From: Actinomadura sp. K4S16 | GTDB taxonomy: Bacteria; Actinomycetota; Actinomycetes; Streptosporangiales; Streptosporangiaceae | NCBI RefSeq assembly: GCF_008327685.1 | Contig: NZ_BDDE01000020.1 | Coordinates: 186,001-250,000, forward strand | Length of the DNA stretch: 64,000 bases | Direction: 5' to 3' | Part shown: positions 50,029 through 57,578 of the stretch, piece after piece | Numbering within the stretch: position 1 is the first letter of the stretch | How the letters are laid out: every line of letters starts with the position of its first letter | The notes under the pieces: generated by a model | What the model was told of the DNA's origin: nothing | The model's database searches: none | What the model saw: only the letters and a program-made list of their open reading frames with translations | Position numbers and translations under genes: made by a program

Positions 50029-50987
50029 AGGCGATCGTCGTCTCTTCGCCGGGCGGTCCATCGGCCCTGAAGTTCAGCGAAGTGGAGGAACCCGGGCCGA
50101 CCCGCGACCAGGTGCTGGTCCGAGTCGCCTATGCCGGGGTCAACTACATCGACGTCTACCAGCGCTCAGGCGTGTATCCCCGTCCGGTGCCGTTCGTGCC
50201 CGGAGGCGAGGGCGCGGGGCAGGTGGTGGCCGTGGGCGCCGACGTGGCGGGAATACGGCCCGGGGACCGGGTGGCCTGGGAGGGCGTGCCCGGGTCATAC
50301 GCCGAGTACGTCGCCGTTCCCGCGGCCAAGGCGCTCCCGATACCGGACACCGTCGCCGACGAGGTGGCCTCCGCCCTCCCCTTGCAGGGAATGACCGCGC
50401 AATACCTGGCGACCGCCTCCTACCGCATCGCCCCCGGGGACACCGTGCTGGTCCACGCCGGCGCCGGCGGGGTGGGGCTGCTGCTCACCCAGCTCGCCAA
50501 GGCCCTCGGGGCCACCGTCCTGACCACCGTCTCCTCCGCCGCCAAGGCGGCGGCCTCCCGAGACGCGGGCGCTGACCACGTGCTCGGCTACGACGGATTC
50601 GCCGCGGAAGTACGGCGGCTCACGGACGGTGCCGGAGCCCACGCGGTCTACGACGGAGTCGGCGCGAGCACTTTCGACGATTCACTGGAGGCGCTGCGGC
50701 GGCGCGGGACGCTGGTGCTCTTCGGTGCCTCCAGCGGCCAGGTGCCGCCGGTGGAGCCGCAGCGGCTGGCCCGGGCGGGTTCGGTCCTGCTGGCCCGGCC
50801 CACGCTCGCCGACTTCGTCGTCAGCCGGGCGGAACTGGAGGACCGGTTCGCCTACCTCCTCCGCCAGGTCGCCGCCGGCCGGCTCCGCCCGCGCCTCCAC
50901 GCCTCCTACCCGCTGGCCGAGGCCGCCCGGGCCCACCGCGACCTCGCGGACCGTGCCACCATCGGCAAGCTCCTGCTCGCCCTCTGA
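50025..50987 (+). CDS. Quinone oxidoreductase (zinc-free MDR family)
   Basis: 320 residues of the QOR-type medium-chain reductase family. VNYIDVYQRSGVYP near 40 and the NADPH motif HAGAGGVGLLLTQLAKALGA near 145-165 are typical; structural and catalytic zinc cysteines are absent. GTG at 50025 overlaps the previous stop. Its TGA stop (50985-50987) is partly made by the right-hand direct repeat. Confidence 0.9.
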   Translation: MKAIVVSSPGGPSALKFSEVEEPGPTRDQVLVRVAYAGVNYIDVYQRSGVYPRPVPFVPGGEGAGQVVAVGADVAGIRPGDRVAWEGVPGSYAEYVAVPAAKALPIPDTVADEVASALPLQGMTAQYLATASYRIAPGDTVLVHAGAGGVGLLLTQLAKALGATVLTTVSSAAKAAASRDAGADHVLGYDGFAAEVRRLTDGAGAHAVYDGVGASTFDDSLEALRRRGTLVLFGASSGQVPPVEPQRLARAGSVLLARPTLADFVVSRAELEDRFAYLLRQVAAGRLRPRLHASYPLAEAARAHRDLADRATIGKLLLAL

Positions 50988-52644
50988 CTAGCGCCGCCGG
51001 ACGGCTCTCGTTGGGGACGCAGTGCGTCATCTTCAGGCCGTTGACGTCCCGCGAGCCGTTCTGGCCGAGGTTCTTCAACCGCTGCTGGTCCTCGTCGGTG
51101 AGGTCCTGCCCGGGCAGCGGGCCGAGGTGCCGGACGTCGTCGGAGGAGATGCCGAGCCCCTCGCCGACGCGCAATCCCAGATCGTCCTCGACGAGGAGGA
51201 AGTGCCACACCATCCGCTCCTGGACGGGACGCGCGCACTGCGAGATCTGCGCGACGAGGTTGCGCACCAGGTCGTCGCGCTCCCACTCCTCCATCAGCAG
51301 GTAGCGCTGCCCCGCCTGCTTGTAGTCGTTCGCGCGGGCGATGCGCTTGCGGGTGAGCCGCCCCGTGATCTCCGGGCCCTGCTCGTCGTGCGTCGGGTAC
51401 TCGTCCTCGCGCAGGCCGCCGGTGATGGACGGCTCGTAGTTCACGTGGGGGTTCGAGCCGCCGGCGTCCACGTGGTACGTCATCTGCCCGTCGCGCTGGT
51501 TCGTTCGCACATGGGCGCCCTTGGCGCGGTTGACGGGCAGTTGCAGGTAGTTCGGGCCGACCCGGTGGCGCTGGGTGTCGCTGTAGGAGAACGTCCGTCC
51601 GACGAGCATCTTGTCGTCGGAGAAGTCGAGCCCGTCGACCAGGACGCCCGTGCCGAACGAGATCTGCTCGTTCTCGGCGAAGGTGTCCTCCACGTTGCGG
51701 TCGAGGACGATCCGCCCGACCGGCTTCGGCGGGAAGTCGTTCTCCGGCCACACCTTCGTGTCGTCGAGGGGATCGAAGTCCAGCTCCGGATGCTCGTGGT
51801 CGTCCATCATCTGGACGACCAGCTCCCACTCCGGAAAATCCCCGCGTTCGATGGCGTCCTTCAGATCCCTCGTCGCGTGCCCGAGGTCGTCGGCCTGCAC
51901 CGCGGCCGCGTCCTCGGCCGTCATGCTGCGCACGCCCTGCTTCGGCATCCAGTGGTACTTCACGAGCTTGGTCTCGCCCGCCTGGTTCACCCACTTGTAG
52001 GTGTTCACGCCGAAACCCTGCATGTGCCGGTAGTCGGCCGGGATGCCGCGCGGGCTGAACAGGTTGACGAGCATGTGCATCGACTCCGGCGTCTGCGACA
52101 TGAAGTCGAAGATGCGCGCGGGCTCCTGGCGGAACGTCACCGGGTCGGGCTTGAGCGCGTGGATGACGTCGGGGAACTTGATGGCGTCCCGGATGAAGAA
52201 GACCGCCAGGTTGTTGCCCACGAGGTCCCAGTTGCCGTCCTCGGTGTAGAACTTGATGGCGAACCCGCGCGGGTCGCGGGCCGTCTCCGCCGAGTCGCGC
52301 CCGCCGATGACCGTGGAGAACCGCAGCGCGATCGGCGTGCGCTTGCCCTCTCCCTGGAAAAGGGCGGCGCGGGTGAAGTTCGTGACCGGCTCGTCGCCCC
52401 ACTTCCCGTACGACTCGAAGAACCCATACGCCGTCACGCCGCGCGCGTGGACGACCCGCTCCGGGATGCGCTCGCGGTCGAAGTGGCTGATCTTCTCAAG
52501 GAACTGATAGTTCTCCAGGGTGGCCGGGCCCCGGGAGCCGACCGTGCGCTGGTTCTGGTTGTCGTAGACCGGGTGGCCCTGCCGGTTGGTCAGCACCGGA
52601 CGGTCGTCCCCCGGCTGTGGCCCCATGCTCGCAACGTCCGTCAC
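50821..52644 (-). CDS. Catalase with read-through C-terminal extension
   Basis: A heme catalase that breaks down hydrogen peroxide. Visible family segments are HFDRERIPERVVHARGVTAYG (distal His), DSAETARDPRGFAIKFYTEDGNWDLVGNN, and RVGPNYLQLPVNR; the normal end is GLKMTHCVPNE. After E-S-R-P-A-A-L-V the frame crosses into the three-gene cassette and adds about 54 Arg/Gly/Pro-rich residues antisense to the quinone reductase before stopping at 50821. The original stop seems to lie 3 kb away at 48023. Start GTG 52644 (AGGAGA upstream) or ATG 52625. The core looks intact. Confidence 0.88.
   Translation of the reverse strand: MTDVASMGPQPGDDRPVLTNRQGHPVYDNQNQRTVGSRGPATLENYQFLEKISHFDRERIPERVVHARGVTAYGFFESYGKWGDEPVTNFTRAALFQGEGKRTPIALRFSTVIGGRDSAETARDPRGFAIKFYTEDGNWDLVGNNLAVFFIRDAIKFPDVIHALKPDPVTFRQEPARIFDFMSQTPESMHMLVNLFSPRGIPADYRHMQGFGVNTYKWVNQAGETKLVKYHWMPKQGVRSMTAEDAAAVQADDLGHATRDLKDAIERGDFPEWELVVQMMDDHEHPELDFDPLDDTKVWPENDFPPKPVGRIVLDRNVEDTFAENEQISFGTGVLVDGLDFSDDKMLVGRTFSYSDTQRHRVGPNYLQLPVNRAKGAHVRTNQRDGQMTYHVDAGGSNPHVNYEPSITGGLREDEYPTHDEQGPEITGRLTRKRIARANDYKQAGQRYLLMEEWERDDLVRNLVAQISQCARPVQERMVWHFLLVEDDLGLRVGEGLGISSDDVRHLGPLPGQDLTDEDQQRLKNLGQNGSRDVNGLKMTHCVPNESRPAALVRGRAGACRWWHGPRGRGGPGRPRPAGRRRGGAGGAGRRRPGGGGRRTGPPVPPG
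50986..51005. repeat. Proximal 20-bp direct repeat (cassette right end)
   Basis: GACTAGCGCCGCCGGACGGC, identical to 48029-48048, forming codons for S-R-P-A-A-L-V of the catalase on the minus strand and the last two bases of the reductase stop on the plus strand. Confidence 0.9.
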
Positions 52645-52744
52645 GACGCCTGTCTCCTCTCGCAGTTCTCGCTGGCGCCCTACCCGGCGGGGGAACGGCG
52701 AAGGTCTGCGCCAGGTAAACCCTGCGAAGAGGCCGGGGACCGGG

Positions 52745-54703
52745 TCATTCGCCGAGGGCGGCGGCGAGGTCGTCCAGGTGGCGGGAGACCGGGCCGAGGG
52801 TGAGCAGCCCGCTCTGCGCGCCCGCCAGCTCGCCCGCGGCCGGGGCGAGCTCGCCATGCGCGCGCCGCATCGCCGCATGGTCGCCGACGGCGATGGCGGC
52901 CTGCGCGGTGAGGCACCACAGCGCCTCGAACATCAGGTCCCGGGGCGGGTCGGGGACGTCCCGCAGCGCCGCGGCGGCCTCGCCGGGACGGCCGCGCGCC
53001 AGCAGCACCAAAGGGCGCGCCCAGGGCAGGTAAGGTCCCCAGTCGGCCGGCTCGGTCCGCGCGGGCCGCCGGTGCTGGACGCACAGGCACAGGAGGGCGA
53101 GCGGCAGCAGACCGCCCTCAAGCCCAGGCATCCCGCAGCCCCGCATGTTCTCGGCGGCGCCACGGTAGGCGTCCTCCACCTCCTCGAACGAAACCTCACC
53201 GGACGCGGCGAGCCGCAGAGCCCGGTACCAGGTCGTGAACACGCCGACCAGCGGGCGCTCGTGCCGCTCGGCCAGGCCGTCGGCGGCGGCCGCGTGCCGG
53301 TCCGCCCCGCCGAAGTCCCCGAGCGCGCCGCGGGCCTGGAGCCGGACGAGATGCCCGAGCACCTCGTAGCTCGACAGGCCGCCCCGCACCGCCAGGTCCA
53401 CCAGCTCGGCGCCGATCCCGTCCCGGCGCGGCGCCAGCCCCGCCCGGTCGAACGCCTGCATGAACGCGCCGTTCAGCGCGAACGCCAGGAGGGCCGGATC
53501 GTCCAGGTCGCGGGCGATCCGCTCCGCCTCCCGCGCCGCCTCGCGCCCCCGGTCGCCGCGGGCGCCGCGCGACTCCAGCGCGATCGTGGCCAGGAGCCGG
53601 GCCCGCGCGGCCTCGTGCCCGCGCGGCAGCCCGGCGAGGGCGCGCTCCGCCGCCGCGACCACCCCGGCCGCCTGGCGCGGATCGTCCGACCTCGTCCAGA
53701 TCGCCGGGACGTCGAAAGCGCCGATCACCCGGGCGGTCAGCTCCGCGTCGCCCAGTTCCTCGGCGGCCGTGATCGCCGCGAGGCGCTGCTCGCGGGCCGC
53801 CTCCAGGCCCCCGGCGCCGGTCACCGCGAGGTTCCGCAGGAGCCCGACCGTCGACTCCAGCCGGGCGCGCGACCCGGACGCGACCGTGCGGTCATACGCC
53901 TCCGCCGCCTGCGCCCACACGCGCGACGCCGCGTCCCGGGAGGGTTGCAGGTGGTCGGCCTGGCGGAGGATGTCCTCCTCTAGGCGGCGCAAGGCTGGGC
54001 TGGGGTCCAACCCCAGTTGCTCGACCAGAAGCGTACGGGCCCTATGGAGCACGGCCAGCGCATCACCTTGGCGGCCCGTGCGGTACAGGGCGAGCGCCAG
54101 TAGGCGCCAGGCGTCCTCGCGCCAGGGATGCTCGGCGACGTGCGCGTCCAGGTCCGGTACGGCCTCGGCGGCCATACCTTGCGCGAGCCGCGCTTCTGCC
54201 CTCCGCTCGATGGCGCGCAGCCGCAGTTCGGCCAGCCGGGAGTGCTCCGCCCGCGCCCACGGCTCGTCGGCGAACTCGGCGTAGGCGGGGCCGCGCCACC
54301 AGCCGAGCGCCTCGTCCAGCGCCTCTGCCAGCTCCGCGGGTGGACGGTCGGAGGCCACGACCCGCTCGAACCGCCAGGCGTCCACGGCGTCCGGGGCGGC
54401 GCGCAGCGCGTATCCCGGCCCCTCGGTGACCAGCAGCCGGGGCGGCGTGCGCGGTGGGCGGCCGGGTTCGAGGACGCGCCGCAGGGCCGCCACGAAGGTG
54501 CGGACGGCCCCCACCGCGTCCGACGGCGGGTCGATCCACAGATCGTCCACGATCCGGGACACCGGGACCACGCGCCCGCGCGCGATGAGCAGCCGGGCCA
54601 GGACGGCGCGGTGCCGCGGCCCCTTGAGGGCGATCGCGTTCCCGGCCCCGTCCCAGGCGGTCACCGGCCCGAGCACCCCGAACAGGACCTCCACGCCCAC
54701 CAC
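52745..54703 (-). CDS. SARP/AfsR-type regulator with BTAD domain
   Basis: 652 residues. An OmpR-like winged helix (about 5-100, VEVLFGVLGPVTAWDGAGNAIALKGPRHRAVLARLLIARGRVVPVSRIVDDLW) is followed by a BTAD helical domain (about 105-245, DAWRFERVVASDRPPAELAEALDEALGWWRG... HPWREDAWRLLALALYRTGRQGDALAVLHRAR) and a long TPR-like C-terminus; the NB-ARC ATPase of AfsR is absent. Start GTG 54703 or 54694; with TATACC as -10 the latter could be leaderless. Divergent from the dehalogenase-like gene, with SARP-type repeats between. Confidence 0.88.
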   Translation of the reverse strand: MVGVEVLFGVLGPVTAWDGAGNAIALKGPRHRAVLARLLIARGRVVPVSRIVDDLWIDPPSDAVGAVRTFVAALRRVLEPGRPPRTPPRLLVTEGPGYALRAAPDAVDAWRFERVVASDRPPAELAEALDEALGWWRGPAYAEFADEPWARAEHSRLAELRLRAIERRAEARLAQGMAAEAVPDLDAHVAEHPWREDAWRLLALALYRTGRQGDALAVLHRARTLLVEQLGLDPSPALRRLEEDILRQADHLQPSRDAASRVWAQAAEAYDRTVASGSRARLESTVGLLRNLAVTGAGGLEAAREQRLAAITAAEELGDAELTARVIGAFDVPAIWTRSDDPRQAAGVVAAAERALAGLPRGHEAARARLLATIALESRGARGDRGREAAREAERIARDLDDPALLAFALNGAFMQAFDRAGLAPRRDGIGAELVDLAVRGGLSSYEVLGHLVRLQARGALGDFGGADRHAAAADGLAERHERPLVGVFTTWYRALRLAASGEVSFEEVEDAYRGAAENMRGCGMPGLEGGLLPLALLCLCVQHRRPARTEPADWGPYLPWARPLVLLARGRPGEAAAALRDVPDPPRDLMFEALWCLTAQAAIAVGDHAAMRRAHGELAPAAGELAGAQSGLLTLGPVSRHLDDLAAALGE

Positions 54704-54711
54704 GGTATAGC

Positions 54712-54729
54712 GCTCATCGGATGCTCATC
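54712..54729. promoter_or_regulatory. SARP-type direct heptamer repeats (GCTCATC x2, 11-bp period)
   Basis: GCTCATC at 54712-54718 and 54723-54729, i.e. a 4-bp gap and 11-bp period, as known for SARP binding. It lies between the SARP gene and the divergent hydrolase. On the minus strand TATACC (54704-54709) stands just beyond as a possible -10. Confidence 0.5.
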
Positions 54730-54751
54730 CGCGCCCGGCAGCCTGGACGGC

Positions 54752-55615
54752 ATGCCAACGATCAGCGATTTCGACTACCAGCGCGTCCCCGTCGCCGAGG
54801 GCGTGTCCCTCAACGCGGCGGTCGGCGGATCGGGCTCCCCGATCGTGCTGCTGCACGGCTTCCCGCAGACCCACCTGATGTGGCGGCACGTCGCCCGCGA
54901 CCTCGCCGCCGACCACACGGTCATCGTCCCCGACCTGCGCGGGTACGGCGAGAGCGACAAACCGTCCGACGGCTACTCCAAGCGGACCATGGCCGCCGAC
55001 ATCGCCGCCCTCGCCCGCGCCCTCGGCCACGACCGCTTCGCCCTCGCCGGCCACGACCGCGGCGCGCTCGTCGCCTTCCGCGCCGGCCTCGACCATCCCG
55101 ACACGATCACCCATCTGGCCTGCCTGGACGTCCTGCCGACCCTGGACATGTGGGACGTCATGCACGGCGCCTCGGCCGCCGTGGGCTTCCACCTGTACCT
55201 GATGGCGCAGCCGCCCGGCCTGCCCGAGCAGCTGATCGCGGGGGCGTCGGACGCGTTCTTCGGCCACTTCCTCGACGTGTGGACGAACGACCCGGCCGCG
55301 ATCCCGCCCGACGTCCGCGCCGCGTACCTGGACGCCTGCCGCGCCGCGATCCCCTCGATCGTCGCGGACTACCGCGCCTCCGCGGGCGTCGACGTCGACC
55401 ACGACCAGGCCGACCGCGACGCCGGCAACCGTCTGCGGATGCCGGTCACCGTCCTGCAGCAGGACTGGGGCGCAGCCCTCGGATACGACGCCGTCGCGCT
55501 GTGGGGCGCCTGGGCGGCCGACCTCCAGCACGAGACGGTCACCTGCGGCCACTTCATGGCCGAGGAGGCGCCCGCGCAGGTGGCCAAGCACCTCAGGGCG
55601 CTCCTGGCCCGATAG
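54752..55615 (+). CDS. Alpha/beta hydrolase, haloacetate dehalogenase-like
   Basis: 287 residues. The nucleophile elbow is AGHDRGA with Asp102, not Ser, which points to dehalogenases or epoxide hydrolases. HGFPQTHLMW gives the oxyanion site, the cap contains FHLYLMAQPPGLPEQLIAGASDAFFGHFLDVW and the base is in CGHFMAEEAP. The cap pattern fits fluoro/haloacetate dehalogenases best. Start at ATG 54752; the SARP-type site is just upstream. Confidence 0.82.
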   Translation: MPTISDFDYQRVPVAEGVSLNAAVGGSGSPIVLLHGFPQTHLMWRHVARDLAADHTVIVPDLRGYGESDKPSDGYSKRTMAADIAALARALGHDRFALAGHDRGALVAFRAGLDHPDTITHLACLDVLPTLDMWDVMHGASAAVGFHLYLMAQPPGLPEQLIAGASDAFFGHFLDVWTNDPAAIPPDVRAAYLDACRAAIPSIVADYRASAGVDVDHDQADRDAGNRLRMPVTVLQQDWGAALGYDAVALWGAWAADLQHETVTCGHFMAEEAPAQVAKHLRALLAR

Positions 55616-55690
55616 GGCGGGACGTGCGGGGCGGCCCGGCTGTGCGAAGCCCCTGCCTGATCAGGGCCCTGCCTGATCAAGGCCTTGCGC

Positions 55691-55822
55691 CTACCAGGAC
55701 CAGGGCGGGCCGCCCTGCGTCGCCGCCCACACCCACACGTAGATGATGAAGCCGGTCGCGACAAGCCCCAGCAGGAGTTCCCAGTTGGGCGGCGACTCGC
55801 TCCGTCCACGCCTACGGCTCAT
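55691..55822 (-). CDS. Small membrane protein (43 aa)
   Basis: MSRRRGRSESPPNW at the N-terminus, one membrane helix (LLLGLVATGFIIYVWVWAA) and TQGGPPWSW at the end. The Arg-rich start fits an inside N-terminus. It is too short for most callers but has clean coding features. No partner assigned. Confidence 0.5.
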   Translation of the reverse strand: MSRRRGRSESPPNWELLLGLVATGFIIYVWVWAATQGGPPWSW

Positions 55823-55904
55823 GGCGATCCGTCCGTTCGTCCGGTGTGCTCTATGAGATGGACCTAGCCGGATGCGTCCCGGTGAATCCCCGTAAAAGGC
55901 AAAC

Positions 55905-56675
55905 TCACCGCAGATAGTGCTCGAAGCCCTGCGCCAGCGACTCGGCCATCCGCTGCCTGAACGCGGCATTCGACATCTTCGCCGCGTCACCCGGGTCTTG
56001 CATGTTCCCGCATTCGATGAACACGACCGGGACGGTGGACATGTTCAGCCCGCCGAGGTCGTCCCGCCGGTCGAGTCCGTTCTTCCCGACATAGTTGGCG
56101 TAGGGCACGTCCGTCCCGGCTCGGTAGGCGTCGCGGACCGCCTTCCCCAGCCGGGCGGACGGGGCCACGATCCCTTTGTTCCCGCCCACGGGCAGCGGCA
56201 GGATGACGTGGAACCCGTGCTTGCCCGCCGGGACCCCGTCGCCGTGGATCGACAGCGCCGCGTCGGCGTGCGCGCGGTTCCCGATCGCCGCCCGCTCCGT
56301 GACGCAGGGCCCGACCCCGGTGTCGCTGTCGCGCGTCAACCTCACCGTGGCGCCCTTGGCCCGCAGCACCTTCGCCAGCCGGTTCGACACGTCCCAGGTG
56401 AAGGCGTGCTCGGCGTAGCCGTTCGCGGTGGCGGTGCCGGTCGTGTTGCAGGCCTTGTAGCCGTTCCCCACCCAGACCTTCTTGTTGATCACTTCGGGAT
56501 GGGCGGCGTTCCCGCCGTTGTGCCCGGGATCGAGCACGATGACCTTTCCGCGGAGTTCTGAACCGCCCTTCGCGGACGGTGCCGGCTTGCTCCCCGCGAC
56601 GGCCGGACCGTGGCAGGCGACCAATCCCAGGCAGAGCAGTCCGGCGCCCACGAGCTTCCACGGACGCTTTTCCAC
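55905..56675 (-). CDS. N-acetylmuramoyl-L-alanine amidase (Amidase_3), lipoprotein
   Basis: 256 residues. The signal ends in a lipobox-like LGLVAC (Cys21), so a membrane anchor outside the cell is likely. Zinc motifs of Amidase_3 are present: VLDPGHNGG, the Glu in YAEHAFTWDVSNRLAKVL and ALSIHGDG; VVFIECGNMQDPGDA closes the site. It cleaves the amide between muramic acid and the stem peptide. Start GTG 56675; the frame opens at 56723. Confidence 0.88.
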   Translation of the reverse strand: MEKRPWKLVGAGLLCLGLVACHGPAVAGSKPAPSAKGGSELRGKVIVLDPGHNGGNAAHPEVINKKVWVGNGYKACNTTGTATANGYAEHAFTWDVSNRLAKVLRAKGATVRLTRDSDTGVGPCVTERAAIGNRAHADAALSIHGDGVPAGKHGFHVILPLPVGGNKGIVAPSARLGKAVRDAYRAGTDVPYANYVGKNGLDRRDDLGGLNMSTVPVVFIECGNMQDPGDAAKMSNAAFRQRMAESLAQGFEHYLR

Positions 56676-56789
56676 AGGACTGCCTCTCCCTCGACTGCGG
56701 CCTTCCACCCCGGATTTCTGCACCTGCCTCCCCGACGCTAAACGGAACGGGCGGGAGGTCGCCCCTCCCGCCCGTTGCGTTTCCTGGAC

Positions 56790-57461
56790 TCAGCTCTTCG
56801 TGAACTGCGCGATGGCGCCGAGCACCACCGCGTCGGTCAGGTAGCCGAGGTGGGTCTGGCAGGGCACGTAGTGGTTGTTAGCGCCGTCCAGACGGGTGCT
56901 GGTGTAGGGGATGATGATGCCGTCGCAGGGCGAGTACCAGGTGGCGTACTGCGTGCTGCCGGGCGTCTCGTCCCCCGCGCTGATCTGCTGGATGAACGTC
57001 GACCCGGGGAGCATCTGCCGGCACGTCTCGAAGATCGTGCAGGCGCTCGCGTAGGTCGTCCCGTGGTTGGCGCCCGCGATCGACGCCAGGTGCGCCACGT
57101 TCGGGTTCCCGTTCAGCACCTTCAGGTAGTACTGGCTGACCAGGCCGCCCATGGAGTGGTTGACGATGTCGACCTGGGACGCGCCGGTCCGCGACTTCAC
57201 CTGGCTCACGTACGACGCGAGCCCCGCCGCGTTCTGCTTGTTGTCCCCGTAGGAGTTGTACTCGTACGCGAACAGCTGGTCGCTGCTGTAGCCCGCGGCG
57301 CGGAACACCGACATGGCGGTGATCCAGTTGGACGCGCTGCCGGTGTACCCGTGCACGAACACGACCGGCCGCGGTCCGGCGGCCTGCGCCGGCGCGAGAC
57401 CGACTCCGAACGCCGCCAGCGCCGCGATCAACGCGGCGAGGGAGCCGAGAAGCCTTCTCAT
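56790..57461 (-). CDS. Secreted triacylglycerol lipase / esterase
   Basis: 223 residues with a signal peptide (about 1-28). Oxyanion site FVHGYTGS, nucleophile NHSMGG with Ser103, an SCDGIIIPYTS acid region and a late His in NNHYVPCQTHLGYLTD fit the small bacterial lipase family related to Streptomyces and Bacillus LipA types. GGAGG precedes the ATG at 57461. Same strand as the MMPL gene, 117 bases downstream. Confidence 0.9.
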   Translation of the reverse strand: MRRLLGSLAALIAALAAFGVGLAPAQAAGPRPVVFVHGYTGSASNWITAMSVFRAAGYSSDQLFAYEYNSYGDNKQNAAGLASYVSQVKSRTGASQVDIVNHSMGGLVSQYYLKVLNGNPNVAHLASIAGANHGTTYASACTIFETCRQMLPGSTFIQQISAGDETPGSTQYATWYSPCDGIIIPYTSTRLDGANNHYVPCQTHLGYLTDAVVLGAIAQFTKS

Positions 57462-57578
57462 GGAACCTCCAGGGGTGGGACGAGCCAACGCCCGGAGTCT
57501 GATCGCCTCCGCCCCCGCGGGCATCGGCGAAATCACCGGCCTTCGCGGACGCCGCGGCGGGCGGCCTCTCGGGTCGGG

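Larger units (their letters stand above)
48049..50985. mobile_element. Putative inserted three-gene cassette between 20-bp direct repeats
   Basis: A 2.9-kb block holding a LysR regulator, a Gfo/Idh/MocA protein and a quinone reductase, bounded exactly by identical 20-bp repeats that match the 3' end of the catalase gene. The right repeat starts inside the reductase's TGA stop. No integrase, transposase or terminal inverted repeats lie inside, so the mover is missing or acted in trans. The mobile nature is inference. Confidence 0.45.

Noticed and set aside
48029..51005. Insertion sequence or composite transposon
   Set aside because: No transposase, and I saw no terminal inverted repeats at the block ends; the block is reported instead as a cassette of unknown mechanism.
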